The notes under the pieces were generated by a model. The model was not told the origin of the DNA and ran no database searches. It saw only the letters and a program-made list of their open reading frames with translations. Positions 7,881-16,103 of a stretch of DNA of 38,390 bases are shown here, piece after piece (position 1 is the stretch's first letter; every line of letters begins with the position of its first letter). The stretch comes from Sphaerimonospora mesophila NBRC 14179 = JCM 3151 (lineage in GTDB: Bacteria > Actinomycetota > Actinomycetes > Streptosporangiales > Streptosporangiaceae). The stretch lies in contig BCRI01000070.1 in assembly GCA_001552515.1 (NCBI GenBank), positions 1 through 38,390 on the forward strand. Reading direction: 5' to 3'. The position numbers and the translations under genes are program-made.

Positions 7881-8147
7881 TCAGCCTCTGGACTCGGGGC
7901 CGCCGCCCAGTTTGCGCTGCTTGCGTACGGCGAACACGATGCTGCCGGCCGCGATCAGGGCGATCAGCCCCACCGCCACCAGCAGTCCCCACAGATGTGC
8001 GGTTATCGACAGGATCGCCACCGGCACACAGAAGAGCAGGACGAACGACGCGATCCGGATGCGGATCACATCCATCGGCGTCGTCTGCACCATCGCCTTG
8101 CCGGTGGGTGACACCTGTTCTTCACCCCAGCTTGGTTCCTCACCCAT
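7881..8147 (-). CDS. Small two-helix membrane protein
   Basis: A protein of 88 residues with a hydrophilic N-terminus and two hydrophobic segments (FVLLFCVPVAILSITAHLWG and LLVAVGLIALIAAGSIVFAV), then a basic tail RKQRK. The family is not recognised by name. It is 10 bp downstream of hldE and 28 bp upstream of the SDR gene, so probably in the same operon. Confidence 0.7.
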   Translation of the reverse strand: MGEEPSWGEEQVSPTGKAMVQTTPMDVIRIRIASFVLLFCVPVAILSITAHLWGLLVAVGLIALIAAGSIVFAVRKQRKLGGGPESRG

Positions 8148-8157
8148 GTGGGAGCCC

Positions 8158-9627
8158 CTACCCTCGGATTCGGTTGACTATCGCGGTGGTCGACCGTTCC
8201 GGTACGTAGCTCAGCACGCGGACCTCGCCGCCCAGCCGTCGGACCAACTCGGCCTCCGGCAGCAGGTCGGGGTGATAGTCGCCGCCCTTGACGTAGAGAT
8301 CCGGGCGGACGAGCGTGAGCAGCTCGACCGGGCTGTCCTCCTCGAAGACCGTGATGTAGTCGACGCAGCCGAGCGCGGCGAGCACGGCCACCCGGTCCTC
8401 ACAGTGGTTGATCGGCCGGCCCCGTCCCTTCAGGCGGGCCACCCCGTCGTCGCCGTTGACGGCGACGACGAGCACGTCACCGAGGCGGGCGGCCTCCTCC
8501 AGGTACGCCACATGGCCCCGGTGCAGCACGTCGAAGCAGCCGTTGGTGAAGACGATGCGCCTGCCCTGCTCGCGTTCGCGGGCCAGACACGCGGCCAGCC
8601 GGTCGGGCGGCAGCGCGGTGTCGGGGCGGAGCGCCCGCTGCAGGTCGTCGCGCGTGCAGACCGCCGTCCCCGCCCGCCGGACCACGACGCTCGCCGCCGC
8701 CTGCGCGATGTCGGCCGCCGTCTCCGGGGCCGCCCCCGACGCCAGGCCGAGGGCGAACGCCGCGGTGAACGTGTCGCCGGCGCCGATGCTCATCGTGTCC
8801 GGCGCGGGTGTCGCATAGGTCCGGTACGGCTCCCGCCCCCGCCGGTGCAGCAGCGTCCCCTCGCCGTCGAGCGTGGTGACCACGAGTTCCGCGCCGGTGG
8901 CCGCGAGCAGCCGGTCGGAACGGGACGACAGGAAGCCCGGCCGGTCGCCGTTCCCGGTCTCGCCGAGGAGGCGCTGGACCTCCCGGTAGTTGGGCAGCAC
9001 CGCGCGGGGACGACTGCCTCGCCATCTGGCCACGTCGTGCGCGTCCACCACGAGAACGCGCGATTCACCCGATGCCGATTCGCCCGATGCCGATTCGCCC
9101 GATGTCGATTCACGCAGGGCCTGCCGTACCGCCGGGGTGCACACGCCGCCGCCGTAGTCGCACGCGATGACGACGTCGGCGTCCGCGACCAGTCGCCTGA
9201 TCCGTTCGATGAGCTCGCGCTCCGCCGACTCGGGGATCGGCGCGCCGTCCTCCTCGTCGTACCTGGCCACGATCTGGCCGTCGGTGAACACGCGGCGCTT
9301 GACCGATGTCCGCCGGCTCCTGGCGATCACCAGGCCATCGATGTCAAGGCCGCCGAGGATCGCGTTGAGCGTGGCCCCGGCCGGGTCGGCCCCGGTCACC
9401 CCCAGCATGTGCACCCGGGCGCCGAGGGCGGCCAGGTTTGCGGCGGTGTTGGCCGCGCCACCGGGCTGCTCCTCGATCTGCTCCAGCGTGACCACGGGCA
9501 CGGGGGCCTCCTGGGCCATCCGGCTGCTGTGGCCGCGCAGCCACGAGTCGAGCATGACGTCCCCGACGACGACAGCGGTGACGTCGCCGAACCTGTCCAG
9601 CGTCTCTTCCGCCATGAAGTCCGTCAT
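8158..9627 (-). CDS. hldE: Bifunctional heptose 7-phosphate kinase / heptose 1-phosphate nucleotidyltransferase
   Basis: A protein of 489 residues in two domains. Residues 1-330 are a PfkB/ribokinase-type sugar kinase (GDVMLD, PGGAANTAANLA, SIGAGDTFTAAFALG). Residues about 350-489 are a cytidylyltransferase-fold domain (FTNGCFDVLHRGHVAYLEEA, KGGDYHP). This is the HldE/RfaE arrangement, which makes nucleotide-activated glycero-manno-heptose from sedoheptulose-7-phosphate-derived heptose phosphate. In a Gram-positive it more likely feeds a glycan or metabolite than LPS. The isomerase GmhA and phosphatase GmhB are not in the window. Residues near 170-186 carry an SGESASGESA repeat, an insertion in a kinase loop. 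Confidence 0.92.
   Translation of the reverse strand: MTDFMAEETLDRFGDVTAVVVGDVMLDSWLRGHSSRMAQEAPVPVVTLEQIEEQPGGAANTAANLAALGARVHMLGVTGADPAGATLNAILGGLDIDGLVIARSRRTSVKRRVFTDGQIVARYDEEDGAPIPESAERELIERIRRLVADADVVIACDYGGGVCTPAVRQALRESTSGESASGESASGESRVLVVDAHDVARWRGSRPRAVLPNYREVQRLLGETGNGDRPGFLSSRSDRLLAATGAELVVTTLDGEGTLLHRRGREPYRTYATPAPDTMSIGAGDTFTAAFALGLASGAAPETAADIAQAAASVVVRRAGTAVCTRDDLQRALRPDTALPPDRLAACLAREREQGRRIVFTNGCFDVLHRGHVAYLEEAARLGDVLVVAVNGDDGVARLKGRGRPINHCEDRVAVLAALGCVDYITVFEEDSPVELLTLVRPDLYVKGGDYHPDLLPEAELVRRLGGEVRVLSYVPERSTTAIVNRIRG
9061..9120. repeat. 15-bp tandem repeat inside hldE
   Basis: Four units begin at 9061, 9076, 9091 and 9106; the core unit is CGATTCGCCCGATGC. They stay in frame and encode the GESAS-type pentapeptide repeat in the kinase domain, most likely a recent replication-slippage expansion in a surface loop. 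Confidence 0.85.
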
Positions 9628-10344
9628 GTCCGGCCGTTACCCCGAGAAGCAGTCAAGAAACAGCCCGTGACATCTCCCCTGCCCGGCTTGTCCGATCGAC
9701 GGTGCTGCCCTGGCTTTCCGGCCTGTTCAGCCCAGGCGGGCATCTCGTGCTTCTGGCGACTGGAAGCTCAGCCTCTCGTCGGCGAGCACCGAATGATCTC
9801 GGTTCGCGGTCCGCTGTCAGGCGGCGCCGAATCGACTTCGACGTTAGTGCTCTCGAAGCGAGGTTTTCGCAGCACTAACGTCCAAGTCGACGAGCCGAGG
9901 GGTACGGAAGCCTCGTTCACCCATCCCTTCCCCTGGGATAGGCATCGACCGCGTCGCCGGGCGTGGCCCCCCGGCCTGATGAGGAGCGTGCAGATCGGAT
10001 CGCTATCCGATGGCGGCAGCGATCTCGAACCACACACCACCCCGCCCGCCTCGTGATGGGCACCCTCTGCGCCCCGGCGCACACCAGGTTCCGATGCGAA
10101 GCGCCGTCGGACGCGATCGAGAAGATTTTCGGACATGCCATATATCACTGAATATAGAGAGAATATAGAAGTGTTGTGATGTAGGTCACATAGAATCTCT
10201 CTGGACTCCGTTGATCATGTCTGGATAAATTGCGGTTGATTTTGGTCAAACCGTTCCATCCATGCCTTTGTCAACCTTTAGGCCTTGCCGGAGCGGCGCG
10301 CGAGGGTTGTCAGGGTTCGGGGTTATTGCCCTAAAGATGGTCAA
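9628..10344. other. Gene-poor region changing from high-GC to AT-rich sequence
   Basis: About 700 bases with no gene I can support. It contains the long inverted repeat at 9832-9890. From about 10135 the composition changes abruptly to AT-rich (TATATCACTGAATATAG and similar), which marks the left side of the toxin-relic island and probably holds the promoter of the gene at 10345. Confidence 0.5.
9832..9890. repeat. Long inverted repeat (20-bp arms, 19-base loop)
   Basis: TCGACTTCGACGTTAGTGCT (9832-9851) pairs with AGCACTAACGTCCAAGTCGA (9871-9890) with one mismatch. The loop contains its own small dyad CTCGAAGCGAG. No T-tract follows, so it is not a classical terminator. It may be a dispersed palindromic element or a recognition site. 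Confidence 0.8.
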
Positions 10345-10956
10345 ATGCGGCGGAATGGCTTCTTGCTGGGTGCGCGTGGTGCGAGTCGGTGGGTGACACG
10401 GCTCGGAGCGGTTGCCGTGATTGCCGTTCTGCCGGGTTTCTTGCAGCTTCCGGCGTTTCCCGTCGTGGCGGCGCAGAGCCGTACGACGCTTTATTTGGCC
10501 GGCTCGACGGTGGGTTCCGTGGACAAGCCCCCGGTGCAGCAGTCGGGTTCTGCCGAAGGGCTGCCGCACCTTGTGGATTCCGCCGCCACGCAGGCCGACG
10601 CGAGTGGCTCGGCCTCGAAGAAGGCCAAGCGCCCCAGGGGAAGCCTGCCTGTTGAGGAGCGGCACAAGACTTCTGATGAGCCGGCCAAGGGTGGTCTCAA
10701 GTCGCCTCCGCCGTTACCGGTGGAGTTGAAGCCATCGTCCGATGATGACCCGAATACGAAGGACGCCGAGCCGGAGAAGGATGCGAAAGCCGACGGTGAC
10801 GACAAGAACGCAGAGAAGGCGCTGGCGGCTTCGGACGATGCGGACGCGTTGCGCACCGCGCGGAGTACGGGTTCCCCTGTCGTCGTCGACGGTGAGACGA
10901 CAGAGAGTTCTATCACCTACGCCAACGGCGATGGCACGCTGACGTGTGGAAAATAG
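10345..10956 (+). pseudogene. Truncated N-terminal head of an RHS-type secreted (polymorphic toxin) protein
   Basis: A 203-residue ORF from ATG 10345; a TTG at 10285 is possible. A basic start (MRRNG) and hydrophobic stretch ending near FPVVAAQS form a signal peptide, followed by a long low-complexity Pro/Ser/Lys/Asp linker. Near the end, ADALRTARSTGSPVVVDGET then TTESSITYANGDGTLT matches the pattern that opens actinobacterial RHS/YD-repeat proteins. It stops three residues later (CGK), where such proteins usually continue for a thousand or more residues. I read it as the surviving head after deletion of the barrel and toxin. An intact short secreted protein cannot be excluded. Confidence 0.55.
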
Positions 10957-10958
10957 TT

Positions 10959-11600
10959 ATGAGATACCGGAGGGTTGCCATTTGCTCGGGTGCTGTCATG
11001 CTGGTCCTGTTGGGGACTGCATGCGGTATCAGAAGCGGACATGAGCGACTTGAAAGCCCATCTTCTGAGACTGTTTCTGCTGAAGCACTGCTTATTCCTG
11101 ATCGTCTACTACCTCGTCCGTCCTCAATGGCGGCGTCCCTGGCGGTGCAGTTACCTGATGCGGTAGCCGCCTCTTGGCGGGATCGGTTCGGCGCGATGCG
11201 GGAGGTTTTCCGCTCATGGGGGAGGGGGCGCGGCGGTGATTCGACCCTCGACGAGATGGTACTCGCCTATGAGAGGCCGGAGGAGGCGCGTGAAGAATTC
11301 AAGGCCGTGCCACAGGGCAGGATATATTACGACACGGATTGGGGGCCTGCTGAGTCCGTAGACGTATCCAGTTTTGTTCTGTCCGCGTCGGAAGCGGCCG
11401 TTTCGTGCATCGGATGGGCCGAATTTCCAGACGAAGAAGGCTGTGGTATTTGGGCTTTCCGGGCACTCTACGGAAAGTATGTGATCGAGGTGTCGTTCCG
11501 CGACGATGCCGGCGGGGCGCGGACGCTGCGCTATTCGAAGCGCGATTTTCTGGAGATCGTCCGCGCTGTCGATGCGCACGTGGCCGACGTACTGAAGTGA
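10959..11600 (+). CDS. Putative lipoprotein, possible immunity-locus member
   Basis: A protein of 213 residues starting at ATG 10959, 2 bases after the preceding stop. A lipobox LLGTAC at residues about 19-24 predicts a lipid-anchored secreted protein. The mature part is alpha/beta-like with no recognised catalytic motif. Codon choice and GC are lower than in the flanks. Placed directly after an RHS-like head, it could be a surface immunity protein; that is inference from context only. Confidence 0.65.
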   Translation: MRYRRVAICSGAVMLVLLGTACGIRSGHERLESPSSETVSAEALLIPDRLLPRPSSMAASLAVQLPDAVAASWRDRFGAMREVFRSWGRGRGGDSTLDEMVLAYERPEEAREEFKAVPQGRIYYDTDWGPAESVDVSSFVLSASEAAVSCIGWAEFPDEEGCGIWAFRALYGKYVIEVSFRDDAGGARTLRYSKRDFLEIVRAVDAHVADVLK

Positions 11601-11772
11601 TATGCGGGATAATGTGAATTGTCGTGTCGGCCCCGTGGCATGTGAGTGCTGGAAGATGATTCAAATGGTCGATCACGGGTTGGGAGTGGACATGGTGCTA
11701 TCGGGTAAGTGGAGATCGGTCACGACGATATCAACGTCTGCATCAAAAACAAGGATGTGAGGCAACAAGTTG
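11601..11772 (+). other. Debris between lipoprotein and immunity gene
   Basis: One frame contains a GTG-initiated 26-codon stretch (VEIGHDDINVCIKNKD, ending near 11789), which looks like the tail of a larger decayed protein because stops interrupt the frame just upstream. It may be the remnant of a toxin C-terminus. No function can be assigned. Confidence 0.3.
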
Positions 11773-12362
11773 ATGCCACGAATTGCTGAACTTTTCGGAA
11801 TTGTTGGACCGCCTACAGTGGATCCTCCCCACTTCGACATCGATGTTCTTGAGGCTGAGACTGGACTCAGGTTCCCTTGCGACTATCGTCAATGGTTGGA
11901 GCGATACCAGAAGTAAGATTGGATGATTTTCTTTTTATTATTCATCCCGGAATTAAATCAGACAAGATCCCCCGAGATTGCATACATAGAGCACTCTTCG
12001 CACTATGCCACCTGACAGATGGGGAGGAATATATCTGGCTTGTTGATGATGTAGGAGTTACAGTCCATGCCGATCCATTCCCCATCTATCCCGCCCCTGG
12101 CGGTCTTTATCCTTGGGGAGGGGCAGATAATGGCGACATGTGTCTTTGGTTGACGGATCCCGATCTCGAAAAATGGACGATCGTCATAACAAATGGCGGC
12201 GACTGGTGGCATTTTCAGGGGTCTTTCTCAGACTTCCTGGTGGGAGTGTTGACTCGAGACGTGATCTGTCCGGTCATCTCTGATGAATTCCTGAAGAGCG
12301 CCAACATGGAGCAGTTCACGAGGGAAGACCTCGAAAGGGCTGCCGAAGAGGACGACGAATGA
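11773..12362 (+). pseudogene. SMI1/KNR4 (SUKH)-type immunity gene with a frameshift
   Basis: The first part starts at ATG 11773 and reads MPRIAELFGIVGPPTVDPP, ending LRFPCDYRQWLERYQK at a TAA (11914-11916). The second part is in another frame and continues EVRLDDFLFIIHPG through WWHFQGSFSDFLVG to 12362. In SUKH proteins these blocks are contiguous (P-x-D-Y-x-x-W/F-L-x-x-Y followed by DDFLFI-HP). One missing base near 11908-11910 would restore one protein of about 196 residues. SUKH proteins neutralise polymorphic toxins. The second part alone has no credible own start. A sequencing error is the main alternative. Confidence 0.7.
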
Positions 12363-12379
12363 CCTGACTTCTTCGTTGC

Positions 12380-12469
12380 TACGGGACGTTCGGGGAGCAG
12401 GACGCCTCGCAGGTCACCGTGAACCACGGGCACAGGCCGTACACCCTGAAGTACTTGTGGTCGCGATAG
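12380..12469 (+). pseudogene. 29-codon fragment of an unidentified high-GC gene
   Basis: One frame reads YGTFGEQDASQVTVNHGH then RPYTLKYLWSR and a TAG, with G or C at nearly every third position, unlike the AT-rich sequence on its left. It looks like the 3' end of a host gene cut off when the island formed or decayed. The rest of the 12363-12542 gap holds nothing recognised. Confidence 0.35.
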
Positions 12470-12542
12470 TTCGACACAATGTTGATTAGCCGGGCCGATG
12501 TCGCCTGAGTAGATCCTACCTACGGTGCGCCGATAGTGGATA

Positions 12543-13151
12543 TCAAAGGGCGTCGATCTCGGTGAGGTCGATGTCGATCTCGAAGGGGAGGGAGAGCTTG
12601 AGCCGGTCGTGGTGGATGCCGGTGAGGGCGTACGCCTTCGTGGCGGGGTCGAGTTCGTACACGTAGACGGTGGGGCGGCCCGAGTTGTTCTCCACCCGCC
12701 AGAAGTTTGGGATGTCCGCCTCGGCGTAGAGCTGTGGCTTGCGCTTGCGGTCGCGCTCCTCGGAGTCCGGTGACACCACCTCCACGACCAGCAGTACGTC
12801 CTCTGCTTCATAGGAGGTCTGGTCTGGTCCCCGCTCGGCCTGAGCTCGGATGACGCTCACATCGGGCTCTGGGCGCTGTCGGAGACCGAGGATGACGCTC
12901 ATGTCGCGCCGCACCCGGAGATCTCTGGGGATCTGCCGGTGAAGCCCTTCGGTCAGGAGACTGACGGTTCTCATGTGGATGCAGGTCTGGGGGCTTCGGA
13001 ACACCAGGCTTCCATCGATCAATTCCGTGTGCGTGGGCGCATCGGGAATGCGATCGAGGTCCGCTGCGATGAACCCTTCCGGGGGCGGAAACACCCAGTC
13101 GGGTAGCCGCGAGGAGTCACCATCCGATTTCACATCGTCGTCATCGGTCAC
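12543..13151 (-). CDS. Uma2-family (DUF820) putative endonuclease
   Basis: A protein of 202 residues from GTG 13151 (AGGG 4-5 bases upstream); a TTG at 13169 would add six. Family features are LPDWVFPPPEGFIAADLDRI, THTELIDGSLVF, PEPDVSVI and VVEVVSPDSEERDRKRKPQL, then YAEADIPNFWRV. The Asp of PEPD, the E of VVEVVSP and the following Asp/Lys form the PD-(D/E)xK-like centre of this restriction-like fold. Uma2 genes are hugely expanded in actinobacteria and their role is unknown. The gene is divergent from topoisomerase IB. Confidence 0.9.
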   Translation of the reverse strand: MTDDDDVKSDGDSSRLPDWVFPPPEGFIAADLDRIPDAPTHTELIDGSLVFRSPQTCIHMRTVSLLTEGLHRQIPRDLRVRRDMSVILGLRQRPEPDVSVIRAQAERGPDQTSYEAEDVLLVVEVVSPDSEERDRKRKPQLYAEADIPNFWRVENNSGRPTVYVYELDPATKAYALTGIHHDRLKLSLPFEIDIDLTEIDAL

Positions 13152-13246
13152 GAGCCCTGACGGTAGCAATGCGGGGGCGTCTGTCAGGAACGATTCTCCG
13201 CACCGAGTGTGGCCACGACATCCTTTACCGCCCAGGCGGGCAGGGA

Positions 13247-13271
13247 GTTTGCGGTGAGATGCGGCGGGTAA
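13247..13271 (+). promoter_or_regulatory. Candidate stress sigma (SigB/SigF-type) promoter
   Basis: GTTT (13247-13250), a 15-base spacer and GGGTAA (13266-13271) fit the actinobacterial general-stress consensus GTTT-N14-16-GGGTAT with one change. It reads toward the topoisomerase IB gene 41 bases downstream, and the genes that follow (BON, metallophosphoesterase) are plausible stress functions. Identified by eye. Confidence 0.45.
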
Positions 13272-13311
13272 CCCGTACTGACGTGTTTATGCAGGTACGG
13301 GGATCCCGGAG

Positions 13312-14349
13312 ATGAGCCGTCGGACGGCGGCGGCGGTTCTGACGGCTGAGCCGGTGGAGCTGCGGCCGAGTGATCCGAACGAGCCCGGGATCAGACGGCG
13401 CCGCCGCGGCCGGGGGTTCAGCTACACCTGGCCGACGGGCCGTGCCGTACGGGACCGTGCCGCGCTGCGCCGGATCAGGGCGCTGGCGATCCCGCCGGCC
13501 TGGACCGACGTGTGGATCTGCGCCAGGCCCGACGGGCACCTGCAGGCGGTGGGCACCGACTCGGCCGGGCGCCGTCAGTACCGATATCACGACCTGTGGC
13601 GGGTGCAGCAGGACCGGGCCAAGTTCGACCACGTCCTGGAGGTGGCCGAGCGGCTGCCGCGGTTCCGCGAGCGGATCGCCGAGGACCTGCGGGGCGAGGG
13701 GCTGACTCGCGAGCGGGTGCTCGCGACCGCGGCCCGCATGCTCGACATCGGGTTCTTCCGGGTCGGCGGCGAGGAGTACACCGACTCCTACGGCCTGGCC
13801 ACCCTGCGGGCCGCCCATATTCGATGCGGCAACGGAAAGGTCGTCTGCCGCTATCCCGCCAAGGGGCGTAAGGAACGCGAGCAGGTGCTGACCGATGCCG
13901 ACGTCTGTGCCGTCCTCGGTGAGCTGACCAGGCGGAACCGGGGAGAACTGCTGCGCTACCGCGCCGACGGCGGCGGCTGGGCGGACGTGCGCAGCGCCGA
14001 CATCAACGCCTATCTGAAGGAGGCGTTCGGCACCGAGGTCTCCGCCAAGGACTTCCGCACCTGGCACGCGACCGTGCTGGCGGCGGTCGGGCTGGCCGTC
14101 TCCCGTCCCGCCCGCAGTACGGCCGGGCGCAAGCGGGCGGTGGCCCGGGTCATGCGGGAGGTCTCCGAATACCTCGGCAACACCCCGGCGGTCGCCCGCG
14201 CATCGTACGTGGATCCCCGGCTGATCGAGCTCTACGAGAGAGGCAGGACGATCACGCTGCTCGGCCTCGGCGAGGACACCGACCGGGGGAGCCCGGCCAC
14301 CCATGGCCCGGTCGAGCAGGCCGTCATCGCACTCCTGCGGGGTTGCTGA
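13312..14349 (+). CDS. Type IB DNA topoisomerase
   Basis: A protein of 345 residues, matching the small bacterial/poxvirus-like enzymes. The N-terminal domain carries GRGFSYTWPTGRAV then LRRIRALAIPPAWTDVWIC and GHLQAVGTDSAGRRQYRYH. The catalytic domain has TDSYGLATLRAAHI, KDFRTWHATVLA and near the C-terminus NTPAVARASYVDPRLIELY, whose Tyr is the expected nucleophile. It relaxes supercoils through a 3'-phosphotyrosyl intermediate. The ATG follows CCGGAG with almost no spacing, so the true start could differ slightly. Confidence 0.95.
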   Translation: MSRRTAAAVLTAEPVELRPSDPNEPGIRRRRRGRGFSYTWPTGRAVRDRAALRRIRALAIPPAWTDVWICARPDGHLQAVGTDSAGRRQYRYHDLWRVQQDRAKFDHVLEVAERLPRFRERIAEDLRGEGLTRERVLATAARMLDIGFFRVGGEEYTDSYGLATLRAAHIRCGNGKVVCRYPAKGRKEREQVLTDADVCAVLGELTRRNRGELLRYRADGGGWADVRSADINAYLKEAFGTEVSAKDFRTWHATVLAAVGLAVSRPARSTAGRKRAVARVMREVSEYLGNTPAVARASYVDPRLIELYERGRTITLLGLGEDTDRGSPATHGPVEQAVIALLRGC

Positions 14350-14403
14350 CCTTCCGTACGGACTTCGTCGACGTTTCACCGGGAAAGCGGCGGGCAGCGG
14401 TAG

Positions 14404-14426
14404 CCGTACGGGACCCTCCCGTATGG
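14404..14426 (+). terminator. Hairpin downstream of topoisomerase IB
   Basis: A 10-bp stem CCGTACGGGA / TCCCGTATGG with one G-T pair and a 3-base loop, 55 bases after the stop codon. No T-tract follows, as is usual for actinobacterial intergenic hairpins. Confidence 0.45.
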
Positions 14427-14478
14427 GTGGGGGAGGCCGGTCGTCAACTGGACACCGGGGGGAGACCAGGGGGACACC

Positions 14479-14724
14479 ATGGAGACTCCGCACTACGTCG
14501 CGGCCCGCGTGCAGCGGGTGCTCGCGGAGGACGACAGGACCAGCGAGCTGGGTATTCGGGTGGACGTACGGGGTGAGCATGTCTATCTCCGCGGGCAGGT
14601 GCCCTCGGAGGAACGGCGGCGCACGATCGAGACGGTCGCCCGTGAGGCGACCCCCGGCCTGCGGGTGCACAACGAGATCACGCTCGTCGAGGTGAGAGAA
14701 CCGGGGGAGGAGGAGCACTTGTGA
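14479..14724 (+). CDS. BON-domain protein
   Basis: A protein of 81 residues that is essentially one BON domain: alternating helix and strand with a conserved-looking VYLRGQVPSEERRRTIETVA, then HNEI near the end. It lacks a signal peptide, unlike the periplasmic OsmY type, so it is probably cytoplasmic. ATG 14479 has AGGGGGAC just upstream. It overlaps the metallophosphoesterase gene by GTGA. Confidence 0.9.
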   Translation: METPHYVAARVQRVLAEDDRTSELGIRVDVRGEHVYLRGQVPSEERRRTIETVAREATPGLRVHNEITLVEVREPGEEEHL

Positions 14725-15449
14725 CGGATCTGCGGATCGCCGCCGTCGCCGACATCCATCTTGGGGCGGACCTGAGCGGTCAGTACCGCAAGCGGCTCGA
14801 CGACATCGAGAGCCGCGCCGACGTGCTGCTGGTGGGGGGCGACCTGACCAGGCACGGCACGGTCGCCGAGGGACGGGTCGTCGCCGACGAGTTGCGCGGC
14901 CTGCCCATCCCCGTCATCGCCGTGCTCGGCAATCACGACTACCATTCGGACGCCGATCGGAAGATCATCCAGGTCCTGCGGGACGCCGGGATCATCGTCC
15001 TCGACGACGGCGGCATGACGATCACCATCAACGGCGTACGGCTCGGCGTGGCCGGCGGCAAGGGCTTCGGCGGCGGCTTCGCCGGCAAGTGCGCCAGTGA
15101 GTTCGGCGAGCCGGAGACCAAGGCCTTCGTCCGCCATACCCGGGAGATCGCCGACCGGTGGCGTCGTGCGCTGAAAGACCTGGACGCCGACCGTACGATC
15201 GTGCTGAGCCACTACTCGCCCGTCAAGGAGACCCTCATGGGCGAGCCGCCGGAGATCTACCCCTTCCTCGGCAGTTATCTGCTGGCGGAGGCGGCCGACG
15301 CGGTGGGCGCCGACCTGTTCGTCCACGGCCACGCCCACGCGGGCATGGAGCAGGGTGTGACCCCTGGCGGGATCCGCGTACGAAACGTGGCGCTCCCGGT
15401 CATCAAGCACGCCTACGCCGTCTACTGCCTGGACGGCGAAGGCGAGTAG
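14721..15449 (+). CDS. Calcineurin-like metallophosphoesterase
   Basis: A protein of 242 residues. The five metal-binding blocks are visible in order: DIHLG (residues 11-15), GGDLT near 39, GNHDYH near 73, SHYS near 161 and GHAHAG near 205. The substrate is unknown; cyclic nucleotides and phosphoproteins are family possibilities. The GTG start overlaps the BON stop, implying translational coupling. Confidence 0.92.
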   Translation: MTDLRIAAVADIHLGADLSGQYRKRLDDIESRADVLLVGGDLTRHGTVAEGRVVADELRGLPIPVIAVLGNHDYHSDADRKIIQVLRDAGIIVLDDGGMTITINGVRLGVAGGKGFGGGFAGKCASEFGEPETKAFVRHTREIADRWRRALKDLDADRTIVLSHYSPVKETLMGEPPEIYPFLGSYLLAEAADAVGADLFVHGHAHAGMEQGVTPGGIRVRNVALPVIKHAYAVYCLDGEGE

Positions 15450-15550
15450 GCCGGCGCCCCTTCCCTGACGCGGGTGCGGCTCGACGCGGCTCTTCAACGA
15501 CGTGGTGTGGCTCTTCAACGAATGAGTGCGGCCTGCGACGCGACGTGGGC

Positions 15551-15608
15551 GCGGCCCGAATCCAGCGGCCCGAATCCAGCCGGAATCAAGCCGCTGGATT
15601 CGGGCCGC
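15551..15608 (+). terminator. Large inverted repeat after the metallophosphoesterase gene
   Basis: GCGGCCCGAATCCAGCGGC (15551-15569) and its exact reverse complement (15590-15608) flank a 20-base spacer. The left arm is partly duplicated as CGGCCCGAATCCAGC. It could terminate the operon or be a small dispersed palindrome. No T-tract is present. The 15450-15550 sequence before it holds only a short direct repeat GGCTCTTCAACGA. Confidence 0.6.
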
Positions 15609-15639
15609 ACCCGTGGGCAAAAGCCACACCCCTGATCCC

Positions 15640-15879
15640 GTGATCTTGCAGTTTCTCGCAACACACCCCCCTGGCCTGCGTGAACCGACTCCGTGGTCTT
15701 GCAGTTTCTCGCAGAAAGGTCGCCTGACCTGCTTGTATGTGGTGGTTGATCTTGCAGTCGTGAGTGCAAGATCACGGATGGTGTTTCTGCTGCTTAATGG
15801 ATGGGTCTGCGAGAAACTGCAAGATCACGAACGCGAAACCCCTGCTCACGGTCCGATGTGCGAGTATTCGCAAGATCAC
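15640..15879. repeat. Composite palindromic repeat, copy 2 (inverted relative to copy 1)
   Basis: Units are 15640-15660, 15693-15713, a central hairpin with 9-bp arms (15748-15756 and 15765-15773), 15808-15828 and 15859-15879. The first two read GATCTTGCAGTTTCTCGCA (second with GGTC) and the last two are reverse complements. Spacer centres carry CCTGCG (15675), CCTGCT (15728), a weaker TGCTGC (15788) and CCTGCT (15841), the complement of the AGCAGG in copy 1. Unit-to-unit steps (53, 57.5, 57.5, 51) are those of copy 1 in reverse order. No gene lies within it. Confidence 0.9.
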
Positions 15880-15903
15880 GGGCCGGGGTGTGGCGGGGAT
15901 CCG

Positions 15904-16053
15904 CTATGGATTGAAGATACTGACGCCGCCGGGGCCGACGAGGAAACCGAGGACGATGAGTACGATCCCCCACAGGATGTCCCGGCGGGCCAGGATGACG
16001 TAGATCCCGGAGATGACGAGTACGACGGCGATGATCCAAAGTAACGTAGCCAT
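15904..16053 (-). CDS. Small single-span membrane protein with GPGG motif
   Basis: A protein of 49 residues from ATG 16053: MATLLWIIAVVLVISGIYVI, then an ARRDILWG loop, a second hydrophobic stretch and the terminal LVGPGGVSIFNP. I have seen short actinobacterial proteins ending in GPGGxSxF but know no function. A GTG at 16092 with AGGGG upstream would add 13 residues, so the start is uncertain. Confidence 0.6.
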   Translation of the reverse strand: MATLLWIIAVVLVISGIYVILARRDILWGIVLIVLGFLVGPGGVSIFNP

Positions 16054-16103
16054 AAGCGTGAACTGCCCTGACAACTCGCCGCATAACATCACGAGCCCCT
16101 GCC

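Noticed and set aside
9768-10148. Minus-strand ORF of 126 codons
   Set aside because: It runs through the long inverted repeat and an AT-rich junction, and shows no conserved motif or ribosome-binding site.
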